Notes: a model not told the origin generated them from the sequence alone. A stretch of 64,000 nt of DNA from Stutzerimonas stutzeri (GCF_013522825.1 NZ_JAAMQZ010000009.1:1-64000), one strand, 5' to 3'. Counted from the first letter of the stretch, positions 1 through 9,016 are shown. Numbers and translations: made by a program.

Positions 1-721
1 GGCGGGTTTCGTCGCAGTGCAACACCGGGTGCTCCAGCAGCTTGTCGCGCATCAGGTTGAGTAGCGGCTGTAACAACTCGCCACTCTGGATCACCCAGCG
101 CGCCAGGGTCTGGCGTGGGATGTCGACGCCGTGGCGGCTGAGCATCTTCTCGAAGCGGTATAGCGGGATGCCGTCGGCGTACTTGGTAGTCAGCAGCATC
201 GCCAGCACGCTGGGGCTGGCCAGGCTTTTCTCGATCAGTTGCGCCGGTTTGTCGGCGGTGACCGGCGCAGCTTCGCAGACCTTGCAGGCGTAGGTCTTGC
301 GGATATGGCGGATCACCCGCACTTGCATCGGGATGATCTCCAGCTGCTCGCTGGTCTCTTCACCGATGACTTGTTTGCAGGCACCGCAGGCGCAGGTCAG
401 TTCGTGGTCGGGCAGATCATGGATGACCTCAACGCGCGGCAGGCTGGCCGGCAGTGGCTTACGCTTGCCGCGACACTTGACCGATGCAATGACCTCTTCG
501 GCTTCGGCTTCGGCATCGCTTGGTGTAGCGGCCGGCTCTTCGCTCAGCTCTTCGGCCTCGTTGAACATGGCCAACTGCGGCGAGTCGGCCTCTTCAGGGC
601 TGCGCTCGGACTTTGGCGAAAAGAGTTTGTGGCGCAACAGGGCGTTCTCTTCCTGCAATTGCAGAATCAGAGCTTTGAGCAGGACGAGATCGTCGGGAAG
701 GGAGTCAGCGCCAAATTTCAT
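1..721 (-). CDS. tnpC: IS66 family transposase TnpC, partial (N-terminal 240 residues)
   Basis: The frame opens at 721 with MKFGADSLPDDL and runs off the window start, so the C-terminal catalytic half is not visible. It begins with a leucine-rich coiled-coil segment (residues about 10-35, ALILQLQEENALL) typical of the IS66 leucine-zipper domain. An acidic linker follows, then a zinc-finger-like segment with CACGAC and a later CKVC pair, then the start of the DDE region (DIPRQTLARWV, ending at HCDETR where the first catalytic Asp is expected). It starts 18 bp after the tnpB stop, as is usual for co-expressed IS66 genes. The product would catalyse transposition; whether the gene is intact cannot be judged here. 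Confidence 0.88.
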   Translation of the reverse strand, partial: MKFGADSLPDDLVLLKALILQLQEENALLRHKLFSPKSERSPEEADSPQLAMFNEAEELSEEPAATPSDAEAEAEEVIASVKCRGKRKPLPASLPRVEVIHDLPDHELTCACGACKQVIGEETSEQLEIIPMQVRVIRHIRKTYACKVCEAAPVTADKPAQLIEKSLASPSVLAMLLTTKYADGIPLYRFEKMLSRHGVDIPRQTLARWVIQSGELLQPLLNLMRDKLLEHPVLHCDETR

Positions 722-739
722 GGCGCGGATTATACCGGC

Positions 740-1099
740 TCAGGCCACAAAACGCGGTGTCAGAACCTGGTGCGGCCGATTACGCCACAGGTCGATACCG
801 TCGAGCAGCCAGTTCAGTTCGTCGACCGTCAGTTCGATGGCCTCGTCGCCGGCATCGGGCTTGGTCTGGAAACGCTCGGCTTCCAGGCGCTTGAGCCACA
901 GACAGAAACCATTGCGCTCCCAGTAGAGGATCTTGACCTGACTACGGGTACGGTTGAGGAACACGAACAGCACTGGGTTGAACATTTCCACCTTGATATC
1001 CAGCTCGACCAGCGCGGCCAGGCCGTTGATGGATTTGCGAAAATCGACGGGCTTTGGGTAAAGGTAGACCTTCTGCACCTTGGCGTCGGGACGCATCAT
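740..1099 (-). CDS. tnpB: IS66 family accessory protein TnpB
   Basis: The 119-residue product has the standard IS66 Orf2/TnpB length and motifs: VYLYPKPVDFRKSINGL near the N-terminus, then LFVFLNRTRSQVKILYWERNGFCLW, which are the hallmarks of the family. The exact role is unknown, but it is required for transposition of IS66 elements alongside TnpC. The start ATGATG is preceded by GGAG on the minus strand. The gene looks intact. It lies immediately inside the element end, and no tnpA precedes it. Confidence 0.92.
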   Translation of the reverse strand: MMRPDAKVQKVYLYPKPVDFRKSINGLAALVELDIKVEMFNPVLFVFLNRTRSQVKILYWERNGFCLWLKRLEAERFQTKPDAGDEAIELTVDELNWLLDGIDLWRNRPHQVLTPRFVA

Positions 1100-1179
1100 G
1101 ACGGGGCTCCACTGGGGAAAACAGGGAGCCCAGCATCCGGGAACGGACAGGTCAGTTGAAGGTGGGGTTTATGGAGCGG

Positions 1180-2016
1180 TTACGTTGCAGGCATAGGCTG
1201 TGCCTTCTGAACCTCATGGGCGGCGATATTGGCTGAAAGACGCTCAGTCAGGTCAGGAAAGAGATGGTGTGACAGGTTTGACGCGTTTGCTTTCCAGCCA
1301 ACCAGCGTCTCTTCCTGAGGATCGACACAGGCGTGAATAATGGCCTGAACGACCAACTCAGGATCATCCATGGCAGCCATTCGTGGCGCATGGCCACTGT
1401 AATTCGCTGCATGCAGCCACCAGGGAGTATCGACAGCCCACGGCATGATGGTCGCGACCTTGATGTGCTCACTGCCGCTCAAACGCAACTCTTCGTTAAG
1501 AGTACGGCTCAGGCTGAGCACTGCGGCTTTCGAAGCGGCATAGGACGCTTGATAAGCCAAGGGGACTTCGCTGTCGATTGAACCGACGTTGATCAACGTG
1601 CCGAATCCTTGGGCACGGAAACGCATTAACGCCGCATGGGCGCCAAAGATCAGTCCCTTCAGGTTTACATCGATGAGCCGCGCGTGGTCTTCGATAGGAA
1701 TGTCCCAGAAAAAGCCCAACGCACCGACGCCTACGTTATTGATCCAGACATCTATCGTACCGAAGCGCTCCACGGCTAAACGGGCCACCCGCTCGACATC
1801 ACGGGCATTGCTGACGTCCGCTGGTACAGCCACTGCGCAGCCACCCACGGTTTCGATTTGCTTCACGAGGTCATCGAGGGCTGCCTCACGACGCGCAGCG
1901 AGGACAACGTTCGCCCCGAGCTCGCCCAGCCTGAGTGCCGAACCTCGGCCAAATCCACTGGACGCTCCAACGACAACTACCGTTTTACCCTTCAGCTCGG
2001 AAAGATGCTTCGTCAT
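1180..2016 (-). CDS. SDR family oxidoreductase, 3' end probably truncated by the IS66 element
   Basis: Start ATG at 2016 is preceded by GTGAGG on the minus strand and begins MTKHLSELKGKTV. The protein shows the SDR cofactor motif VVGASSGFGRG, the NNVG-type motif WINNVGVG and the active-site pair YQASYAASK. It is therefore a classical NAD(P)-dependent dehydrogenase of unknown substrate. The reading frame stops at 1180-1182, and that TAA lies within the first four bases (GTAA) of the IS66 terminus. The native C-terminus is therefore very probably lost and replaced by an IS-derived stop. The Rossmann core and catalytic residues are all retained, so the product could still fold. An upstream in-frame start at 2082 has no ribosome-binding site and was not used. 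Confidence 0.85.
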   Translation of the reverse strand: MTKHLSELKGKTVVVVGASSGFGRGSALRLGELGANVVLAARREAALDDLVKQIETVGGCAVAVPADVSNARDVERVARLAVERFGTIDVWINNVGVGALGFFWDIPIEDHARLIDVNLKGLIFGAHAALMRFRAQGFGTLINVGSIDSEVPLAYQASYAASKAAVLSLSRTLNEELRLSGSEHIKVATIMPWAVDTPWWLHAANYSGHAPRMAAMDDPELVVQAIIHACVDPQEETLVGWKANASNLSHHLFPDLTERLSANIAAHEVQKAQPMPAT

Positions 2017-2082
2017 AGCGGTAAGCCTCACAGATGAACTGTCTTGGAGTTTCAAGTAAATGCGCCAATCGGTCTGAGCCAC

Positions 2083-2494
2083 CTTTGGCTGGATTCGCGA
2101 GGGTTCATGAGGTACTCAAGAGCACTCATGAATCGACCGAAGTGATGAAGGAGTTGAATCAGGGGCTTATGCCTTGGTTCCTTTTTGGCGATGCGCGGTA
2201 TCGCAGCACGTAAGCGCCAACAAAGCTTGCGTGCTTGAACGGCGCTCACTTATGCGGCAGCAGCTCGGCTATTTGACACGTAGAAGACCTCGCTCTGCTG
2301 GCATCTGGCTCTGGTGCGAGATGTTCTGAACAACGGCGTGCCGACGGCGCCTGGAGATTGGCGAAGATGGCTCACGCCATTGCTTGTCGTCGCCGCAACC
2401 CTTGTCCGGCAGGCGGATTTTGCTGATATGGCTGCGAGCATTGGCCTGAACCGGCGCAGCGACGAAGCGTATCGCCTGACCTGACGCCCTGGAG
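2083..2494. other. Gene-free interval with degenerate short frames
   Basis: No convincing gene is seen. A plus-strand frame ending at about 2213 (...MPWFLFGDARYRST) and minus-strand frames around 2270-2530 look like possible decayed tails, but none has a start, a ribosome-binding site or a recognisable domain. Position next to an insertion sequence makes remnant DNA plausible. Confidence 0.4.
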
Positions 2495-4531
2495 TCAGGC
2501 AGGCTGCCCTGCCCCCAGCAACGCAATCTGCCCCGCCTCGACCAGCGCCGTCAGCGGCTTGGGCCTGCCCAGGTAGAAACCCTGCACTGCGGCGCAGCCC
2601 ATGCCGCGCAGCAGTTCCAGCTGGCCAGGCGTTTCGATGCCTTCGGCCAGCACGGGAATATCCAGGCTGCGCCCCAGGGCCAGCACGGCGGAAATGATCG
2701 CGCGCGCCTGCGGATTTTCCTCGATGGTGGGCATGAAGGAGCGGTCGGTCTTGATCTTGTCGAACGGGAAGGCACGCAGGATATCCAGCGAGGAATAGCC
2801 GGTGCCGAAATCGTCCAGGGCAATGCTGACGCCCATCGCCTTGATCTGCGTGAGCATGGCCAGCGCCTTGTCCCGGTCGGCGAAGATGCTCGACTCGGTC
2901 AGTTCGAGCTCCAGGCGTGCGGGGGGCAACCCGGTCTCGTCGAGGATGCGCTGCACCAGGCTCGGCAGGTCGTCATGGATGAACTGCATGGGCGAAAGGT
3001 TGACCGCCACGCCACAGGGGTGCGCCCAGCGCACGGCATCCCGACAGGCCTTGCGCAGCACCCATTCGCCGAGGTTGAGAATGGTGGTATCACGCTCGGC
3101 GAGGGGGATGAATTCACTCGGCGGAATATTCCCCCGGACCGGATGCTGCCAGCGCAGCAGCGCCTCGTAGCCACGGATGCGCCCGGTAGTAATATCGATC
3201 TGCTGCTGATAGTGCACCTGCAACTGATCCTGTTCGATGGCGACACGCAACTCGCTGGCCAGCGACTGGCGCAGGCGCACCTGTTCATCCATCTCCGGCT
3301 CGTAGAAACACACCTGCTGGCCCAGTTCACCCTTGGCCCGGTACATCGCCAGATCGGCATTGCCAAGCAGGGTTTCCTTGGTATCGGCGTCCTGCGGGTA
3401 AACCGCGCCGCCCAGGCTGGCGCCCAGATTGAACAGCCCGAACGAGGTAGGCATGGGTTGATTGATCACATCCTGCAGCTTCTCGACCAGCAGGCTCAGC
3501 TCCTCGGTGCCCTGCATCCGCAGCACCGTCGCGAACTCATCGCCCGAGAGGCGTGCCAGACAGACACGCTCATCATTGAAGACCTTGAGGCGCTGGCCGA
3601 GCAGCCCCAGCACCTCGTCACCGGCGGCATGGCCGTGCAGGTCGTTCACAGCCTTGAAGCCATCCAGGTCGATGTACAGCAGTCCGACCTGGCCCCCGGA
3701 GATCTGCGCACGGGCCAGCTCGTGTTCCAGATGACGGTTAAAACTCTCGCGGTTGGGCAGGCCCGTGAGGGCATCGTTCATAGCCAGGTAGTGCAGACGC
3801 TTGACCGACTCCAGCCGCACGCTGTCGTCGATCAGATAGCTCGCCAGCCCGGCCCCGAAAATCAGCAGCGTCACGCCAGCCACGGCGAAGGCCAGCGCCT
3901 GGATAGCCGGCGGATTGGTCAGTTCATGCTCGATCAGCAACGGTGACACGCCGAAACCGGTCATTCCCGTGAAATGCAACGACACCGTCGCCAGGCTGAG
4001 CACCAGCGCGGGCAGCCAGCCGCTGCGCTGACGGTGCGCAAGGTGGAATGCCAGCGCAGCGAGCCCCATCGCCAGGAGGATCGACGCAACGACATAGGTC
4101 ATCTCCCATACCACCAGCCCCTGCACGCGATAGGCCAGCATGCCCAGGTAGTGCATCGCCGAAATACTCAGCCCGAACAGCCCGCCACCGTAGGCCGGCG
4201 CCAACCGCCATTTGCTCAGCATGGCTATCAGCAGCCCCACCGAGGCGCCGAGCATGGCCACCAGCAGCGACAGCGAGGTCAGTGCCGGGTCCAGTTCGAT
4301 GGGAAGGCCAGGGCGATAGCCCAGCATGGCGACGAAGTGCGTCGACCAGATGGTCGCCCCCGCCGTACCGGCACCGAGCACGCACCAGCCGGCCTTCTGC
4401 ACACCTTGTGTATGTTGTGCGCGGCGATACAGCCGCATGGTGATGAAGGTGCCCAGCAGGCATAACAGCGCAGCCATGAACACCAACCCCGGATGATGAA
4501 GGTCGGCGATACAGCTGTATATCTGGTACAT
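2495..4531 (-). CDS. MHYT-GGDEF-EAL membrane protein (cyclic-di-GMP turnover, MucR/NbdA type)
   Basis: The 678-residue protein starts at 4531 (MYQIYSCIAD, weak AGAGA upstream). Residues 1-235 form a seven-helix MHYT sensor with three signature repeats: STHFVAM at 63-69, SAMHYLGM at 124-131 and LHFTGM at 185-190. A GGDEF domain follows with SGDEF at 329-333, then an EAL domain with YEALLRW near 455, ELTES, DDFGTGYSSL and EGIET. The EAL metal ligands look complete, so phosphodiesterase activity is likely. The GGDEF site has Ser in the first position and no RxxD inhibitory site in the usual place, so cyclase activity is uncertain. MHYT domains are proposed to sense diatomic gas through a metal. 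P. aeruginosa MucR and NbdA share this architecture, and the length is closer to MucR. Confidence 0.9.
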   Translation of the reverse strand: MYQIYSCIADLHHPGLVFMAALLCLLGTFITMRLYRRAQHTQGVQKAGWCVLGAGTAGATIWSTHFVAMLGYRPGLPIELDPALTSLSLLVAMLGASVGLLIAMLSKWRLAPAYGGGLFGLSISAMHYLGMLAYRVQGLVVWEMTYVVASILLAMGLAALAFHLAHRQRSGWLPALVLSLATVSLHFTGMTGFGVSPLLIEHELTNPPAIQALAFAVAGVTLLIFGAGLASYLIDDSVRLESVKRLHYLAMNDALTGLPNRESFNRHLEHELARAQISGGQVGLLYIDLDGFKAVNDLHGHAAGDEVLGLLGQRLKVFNDERVCLARLSGDEFATVLRMQGTEELSLLVEKLQDVINQPMPTSFGLFNLGASLGGAVYPQDADTKETLLGNADLAMYRAKGELGQQVCFYEPEMDEQVRLRQSLASELRVAIEQDQLQVHYQQQIDITTGRIRGYEALLRWQHPVRGNIPPSEFIPLAERDTTILNLGEWVLRKACRDAVRWAHPCGVAVNLSPMQFIHDDLPSLVQRILDETGLPPARLELELTESSIFADRDKALAMLTQIKAMGVSIALDDFGTGYSSLDILRAFPFDKIKTDRSFMPTIEENPQARAIISAVLALGRSLDIPVLAEGIETPGQLELLRGMGCAAVQGFYLGRPKPLTALVEAGQIALLGAGQPA

Positions 4532-4791
4532 ACGTCTCTGAATCCAAGCCCCGAACGGAGCGACTGCGAGTAAGCGGCGGTATTCTAGGTGGCAGGCACC
4601 TGGATGATGCATTGAAAATGCCAATGCATTAATAGCACTAGGCTATCACAAGCTGGGGCACGGGTTTGCAAGAGTGAAAGCAGCCGCAAAACCGACGGAC
4701 GGTTGCTGAGGCTGTGAAGCGTACAAGTCGTTACCGCCTTCTGCAGACTATCGCTGCCGCAGAAAACAGCATCCAATGATGCTTGCAGCAA

Positions 4792-5421
4792 TCAAGATGC
4801 AGTCGACCCCGCAAGCCTGACTCCGAACGCGACGAGAACGCCCCCCGTCACCCGGTCCAGCGCCTTCATCAGGCTGGGCCGGCGCAAGAACCTGCCCAAG
4901 GGAACCGTGGCAGCGATCAGCACGCCGAACCAGGCAAGTGTCAGCACCACGTGAACGCAAGCCAGAAAAAAGGAATAGCCGGCTACGCTGGCACCAGGGG
5001 GGACGAACTGGGGAAGAAAGGTGACATAGAACACGCCGATCTTGGGGTTGAGCAGATTAGTGAGCAACCCGCGCCAGAACGCCTCGCCGCCCCGTAAGGA
5101 AGGCGCTTTGCCAGGCGCGGGAGCGAACTCCGTGCGCGGCTTGAACAGCAACCTGAAACCCAGCCAGATCAGATAGCCGGCTCCGGCAAACTTGACCACG
5201 GCATAGGCCACCTCGGACGCATGCAGCAGCGCGCCAAGCCCGAGAGACACCGCTGCACCCCAGATCAGACAGCCGAACACGATGCCCATCGAGGCCATGA
5301 TCGCCTGCCCTCGTCCCTCCACCGTCGCCGTGCGCAGCACGATGGCGGTATCCACGCCAGGTGTAACCGTGAGCAGTGAGGCAGCGGCAATGAAGGCAAG
5401 GAGCAGGTGGAAACTATCCAT
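4792..5421 (-). CDS. LysE/RhtB family amino-acid exporter
   Basis: The 209-residue polytopic membrane protein has the LysE/RhtB layout: an N-terminal segment with TPGVDTAIVLRT (the conserved TPGP-like motif), then GVVFG-like and GAGYLIWLG segments in the first half, and LLNPKIGVFYVTFLPQF at mid-protein, which is the most diagnostic family motif. It probably exports an amino acid or homoserine-lactone-like compound by proton antiport; the substrate cannot be read from sequence. It is monocistronic, divergent from the downstream PEP-mutase-like gene and separated from it by about 320 bp. Confidence 0.9.
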   Translation of the reverse strand: MDSFHLLLAFIAAASLLTVTPGVDTAIVLRTATVEGRGQAIMASMGIVFGCLIWGAAVSLGLGALLHASEVAYAVVKFAGAGYLIWLGFRLLFKPRTEFAPAPGKAPSLRGGEAFWRGLLTNLLNPKIGVFYVTFLPQFVPPGASVAGYSFFLACVHVVLTLAWFGVLIAATVPLGRFLRRPSLMKALDRVTGGVLVAFGVRLAGSTAS

Positions 5422-5739
5422 GGGTGCGATCCAGGAGGTGGGTCAAGGTTTCGGCGGGTGCTATCGTCCCCTTTTCGGCCCCGTAGTTATTCAGGAAATC
5501 CTCGAAACTGTAGCGCAGTTGCGAGAAGTCGATCGCTGCTAGGCTTCGGATGTCAGGACGCGAACGTCAGCGCGAACAGTGGAGCAGGAGCCGGCTGGTC
5601 TTTTCCCGGGCTGACGCGACAGACCTATAGTGAACGCGCCATCCAGGCCGATCTTGCCGGCTTCGCCTTGAGCCATGCCAGTGCGATGATCGCGCCCAGC
5701 ACGCGCCCGCTCAACCGGCAAAAACAGTGAGAGGAAAGA
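5422..5739. other. Divergent intergenic region between the LysE-type gene and the PEP-mutase-like gene
   Basis: About 318 bp holding the two divergent promoters. No clear palindromic operator, small gene or RNA hairpin was found. The only clear signal is the ribosome-binding site GAGGAAAGA just before 5740. Confidence 0.5.
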
Positions 5740-6582
5740 ATGTCCGATCAGCAACGGAAATTCGAGCGGTTCAAGGAACTGCACTGTAGAAGCGGAGCCT
5801 TCGTCATCCCGAATCCCTGGGACGCGGGCTCGACCCGGCTTCTGACCAGCCTTGGTTTTGAAGCACTCGCCACCACGAGTGCGGGATATGCCTTCTCAAA
5901 AGGCAAGCGGGACTCGCTCACGGGGCTCGGGCGGGACGAGATACTGGCAAACGCCGCCGAAATCGTCGGCGCGACACATCTGCCGGTATCCGCCGATCTG
6001 GGGGATGGCTTCGGGGCAGCAGCCGACACCTGCGCGCAGACCATTCGCATGGCGTCTTCGATCGGACTGGTGGGCGGCTCCATCGAGGATGCAACCGGCG
6101 ATCCCGCTGCCCCGATCTACGAGTTTGCCCATGCCGTGGAGCGTGTCCGGGCCGCCGCCGAAGCCGCGCGCGATCTGCCCTTCGTATTGACGGCAAGAAC
6201 CGAGAACTACCTTTACGGGCGGGAGAGCCTGGACGACACGATCAAGCGGCTTCAAGCCTTCGCCGAAGCCGGAGCGCACGTGCTCTACGCGCCAGGGCTG
6301 CCCGATCTCGAAGCGATCAGAACCGTGTGCCAGGCCGTGGACAAGCCGGTGAACGTGGTCATGGGACTCAGGGGGCCGCTCTATTCAGTGTCGGAACTCC
6401 AAGATGCCGGCGTTCGCCGCATCAGCGTCGGCGGTTCGATGGCACGCGCCGCATTCGCCGGTTTGATGCGCGCAGCCGAAGAGGTGCTGACGTCCGGCTC
6501 GTTCACCTATGCGACCGAAGCACTTCCCGGCGCGGCCATCGCAAAAATCATGGCAGACGATACAACGCCCGACCGCCAGTGA
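5740..6582 (+). CDS. Isocitrate lyase / phosphoenolpyruvate mutase superfamily protein
   Basis: The 280-residue protein opens with a good ribosome-binding site (GAGGAAAGA) and matches the short PEP-mutase/ICL-like family. Visible motifs are FVIPNPWDAGSTRLL at the N-terminus, TTSAGYAFSKGKRD, PVSADLGDGFG (the Mg-binding D-x-D/G region), GGSIEDATGD, TARTENYLYG and the C-terminal RRISVGGSMAR. Such enzymes cleave or form C-C or C-P bonds in 2-oxo or carboxyvinyl acids. The KKCGH-type isocitrate lyase motif is replaced by GKRD, so true isocitrate lyase activity is unlikely and the substrate is unknown. It stands alone on the plus strand. Confidence 0.88.
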   Translation: MSDQQRKFERFKELHCRSGAFVIPNPWDAGSTRLLTSLGFEALATTSAGYAFSKGKRDSLTGLGRDEILANAAEIVGATHLPVSADLGDGFGAAADTCAQTIRMASSIGLVGGSIEDATGDPAAPIYEFAHAVERVRAAAEAARDLPFVLTARTENYLYGRESLDDTIKRLQAFAEAGAHVLYAPGLPDLEAIRTVCQAVDKPVNVVMGLRGPLYSVSELQDAGVRRISVGGSMARAAFAGLMRAAEEVLTSGSFTYATEALPGAAIAKIMADDTTPDRQ

Positions 6583-6929
6583 GCGCTCGCGAGCCAGCAG
6601 TGACAGTGCAGCCACCGCCATGCTGTGCAAGTGGCTGACCGAAGGGGTAATGAAGGCCTGGACCAGTAACCCGCCGGTCGATGATTCATGCCCGGCCCTC
6701 GCTGACCTGGGGCAAGACCCGCAGCGAAACGCACACCTTCGCCTGATCATTCGGGCGAACGACAAGGCAAATGCCCTATACGCGACGACTTGCGCCCGAA
6801 TCAAGCGAGCCAGGCATCGCAGGCGAACTTAAGCTTGTGCGTGCCTCGACCGCTCCTGCCGCAACCCTCCTCGCATGGCAGCCCACCAGGGCTGGCCAGG
6901 CCCATGAAAATCGATTCGAAGCCTTGCAT
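6583..6929. other. Gene-free interval upstream of the MFS gene
   Basis: About 347 bp. The MFS reading frame extends upstream into this stretch but without family-like sequence or a ribosome-binding site. Minus-strand frames have no recognisable domain. I see no repeat or RNA structure here. Confidence 0.45.
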
Positions 6930-8171
6930 ATGACAACGACCAATACAGCCGAACTCGCCTCTGCCGCGCCTGTTCCACAGGACACCTCATCACCCGGCCA
7001 GGCCCACCCGTTTCTACTTCCGGTGGTCGGGGCGGCGGCCTTCTCGCACCTGCTGAACGACCTCATCCAGGCGGTGCTGCCATCCGTGTATCCGATGCTG
7101 AAAACCCAGTTCTCGCTCAGTTTCGCGCAGATCGGCTGGCTCGCGCTGGTCTACCAGATCACGGCCTCGCTGCTGCAGCCATGGATCGGGATGTACACCG
7201 ACAGGCATCCCAAGCCATATCTGCTCCCTTCGGGCATGGTGGTGACCTTCATCGGTATTGCGCTGCTCGCTTTTGCCGGCAGCTACGAGATGCTCCTGGT
7301 GGCTGCCGCGGTCGTAGGTGTTGGTTCTGCGACGTTCCACCCGGAAGCTTCGAGGGTTGCACGGCTGGCTTCAGGTGGCCGGTTCGGAACGGCGCAATCG
7401 ACGTTCCAGGTCGGAGGCAACACAGGATCAGCCATCGGCCCTCTGCTGGCGGCCACTCTCGTCATTCCTTACGGACAACACGCGATTGCCTGGTTCATGC
7501 TCGCCGCCGCGTTGGCGATATTCGTGCTGTCGAGGCTCACCGCGTGGACGATCCGCCACGGTCAGGCGAAGCTCAATAGCCTCGCCAGCAAACAAGCGGC
7601 AGGCCTGAGCCGCTCCCGCGTGATTCAGGCGATCGTGGTGATCGCCCTTTTGATGTTCGCCAAGTTCGTCTACATAGCGGCCTTCACCAACTTCTTCACG
7701 TTCTACCTGATCGAGCGCTTCAGCATGAGCGTCCAGGAGAGCCAGATCTATCTGTTCATCTTCCTGGCAGCGGTCGCAGCCGGCACCTTCGCCGGTGGGC
7801 CAGTGGGTGACCGGATCGGTCGCAAGGCGGTCATCTGGCTCTCGTTCCTGGGGGTCGCGCCGTTCGCACTGGCGCTTCCGTATGCCGGTCCCGTGCTGAC
7901 TGCCGTGCTGGCCATTCTGATTGGTCTGGTCATGTCCTCTGCCTTCGCGGCACTGGTTGTCTATGCCCAAGAGGCGGTGCCGGGCCGGGTGGGAATGGTG
8001 TCCGGCGTGATGTTCGGCTTGATGTTCGGCATCGGGGGAATCGGCGCTGCCGGGCTGGGAGAGCTGGCAGATATCCACGGCATCGTATGGGTGTACCACC
8101 TGGTCTCGTTTCTGCCGCTTCTCGGCTTGATGACCGCCTTCCTGCCGCGCACGCATGCTCTGAAGGGCTGA
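6930..8171 (+). CDS. MFS transporter, fosmidomycin-resistance (Fsr) type
   Basis: The 413-residue protein has about 12 membrane segments. The start at 6930 (MTTTNTAEL) places a short polar tail before HPFLLPVVGAAAFSHLLNDLIQAVLPSVYPML, the hallmark first helix of Fsr-type pumps. GPVGDRIGRKAVI in the central loop is the MFS motif A. Other conserved pieces are LVYQITASLLQPWIG and GSATFHPEASRVAR (Fsr-type HPEAxRMA). The family expels drugs such as fosmidomycin by proton antiport; the natural substrate is unknown. It is convergent with an AraC regulator 53 bp away that may control it. Confidence 0.92.
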   Translation: MTTTNTAELASAAPVPQDTSSPGQAHPFLLPVVGAAAFSHLLNDLIQAVLPSVYPMLKTQFSLSFAQIGWLALVYQITASLLQPWIGMYTDRHPKPYLLPSGMVVTFIGIALLAFAGSYEMLLVAAAVVGVGSATFHPEASRVARLASGGRFGTAQSTFQVGGNTGSAIGPLLAATLVIPYGQHAIAWFMLAAALAIFVLSRLTAWTIRHGQAKLNSLASKQAAGLSRSRVIQAIVVIALLMFAKFVYIAAFTNFFTFYLIERFSMSVQESQIYLFIFLAAVAAGTFAGGPVGDRIGRKAVIWLSFLGVAPFALALPYAGPVLTAVLAILIGLVMSSAFAALVVYAQEAVPGRVGMVSGVMFGLMFGIGGIGAAGLGELADIHGIVWVYHLVSFLPLLGLMTAFLPRTHALKG

Positions 8172-8224
8172 CCTCGATTGAATAAGCGCAGCCGGTTGCC
8201 AGACGCGCCCGGCTCGCCTTGCTT

Positions 8225-9016
8225 CTACTTTCCGTTGCCGGGGTCTTTGAAGAAATTGCTCGGGGTCTTGCCGAATTGCTTCTTGAACATCACGGCAAAT
8301 GCACTTGGACTGTCATAGCCGAGCTGCGCCGCGACATCGATGATCTTGTCGCCACGTGCAATCATCTCAAGCGCCAACAGCAGCCTGAATTGCTGGCGCC
8401 ATTGGCCGAACGTCAGGCCGGTCTCTTTCTGAAACAGCCGCTGGATGGTTCTTTCATCTATCCCCAGCTCCAGACTCCAATCGCGCAGCGTCGAACCATC
8501 GTCCGGCCTGGCCATAAGCGCCGCGCAGATTTTCCTGATTCTGGCGTCGGCTGGCCGGGGAAGATGCAAAGGCACCTCGGGCAGTAGCGATATCTCGTCC
8601 AGGATGAGATTCATGATCCGGGACTCTCGTGAGTTATCGTATTGGCTCAGCGCCATGCCAACCGATGTCTTGATGAGTTCGCTGAGCAAGGGAGAAACGC
8701 TCAGGATCGTCGTTGCCGCAGGCAGGCCTGACGCCAGGCCCGCCTGGATGAAGACGCTTCGCATCTTCAACGGCCCGGCACAACGAATCGAGTGTACCTG
8801 GCCGCTTGGCATCCAGATTCCACGGTTGGGCGGCACAGACCACTGGCACTGATCGGTATACACGACCATGACGCCTTCAATCGCGTGAATCAGCTGATCC
8901 TTGTTGTGCGAATGGGGCTCGACAATCCAGCCGTCAGGGTAGTCGGTAGCACTGGAGTATGCAGTCCAGACGGCATCATCGATCTCTCTCAGAAAGACCG
9001 GCAGAGGCTTGATCAT
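8225..9016 (-). CDS. AraC family transcriptional regulator (cupin N-terminus)
   Basis: Start ATG at 9016 follows AAGGA on the minus strand. The 263-residue protein has an N-terminal cupin-like sensor (WIVEPHSHNKDQLIHAIEGVM, about residues 27-95) and a C-terminal AraC double helix-turn-helix. The latter includes LRDWSLELGIDERTIQRLFQKETG, then FGQWRQQFRLLLALEMIARG and IIDVAAQLGYDSPSAFAVMFKKQFGKTP. It resembles the NimR group, which regulates an adjacent MFS efflux gene; the same pairing here, in convergent orientation, suggests control of the Fsr-like pump. The regulatory target is inferred from neighbourhood only. Confidence 0.92.
   Translation of the reverse strand: MIKPLPVFLREIDDAVWTAYSSATDYPDGWIVEPHSHNKDQLIHAIEGVMVVYTDQCQWSVPPNRGIWMPSGQVHSIRCAGPLKMRSVFIQAGLASGLPAATTILSVSPLLSELIKTSVGMALSQYDNSRESRIMNLILDEISLLPEVPLHLPRPADARIRKICAALMARPDDGSTLRDWSLELGIDERTIQRLFQKETGLTFGQWRQQFRLLLALEMIARGDKIIDVAAQLGYDSPSAFAVMFKKQFGKTPSNFFKDPGNGK

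Larger units (their letters stand above)
1..1183 (-). mobile_element. IS66-family insertion sequence, right part (continues beyond the window start)
   Basis: Two IS66 genes, tnpB and the start of tnpC, lie on the minus strand. The element appears to end at 1183, where the minus strand reads GTAACCGCTCCAT; IS66-family termini usually begin with GTAA. Only 84 bp separate the tnpB start from this end, so there is no room for the small tnpA gene that many IS66 elements carry. The opposite end and the 8-bp target duplication are outside the window, so the boundary is inferred from the terminal motif and from where the neighbouring dehydrogenase reading frame stops. Confidence 0.8.

Noticed and set aside
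2975..3946. 323-codon plus-strand open frame inside the GGDEF-EAL gene
   Set aside because: Antisense shadow; the opposite strand carries a clear multi-domain protein.
7428..8156. 242-codon minus-strand open frame inside the Fsr-type gene
   Set aside because: His/Gln/Arg-rich composition typical of antisense of a membrane-protein gene; no domain.
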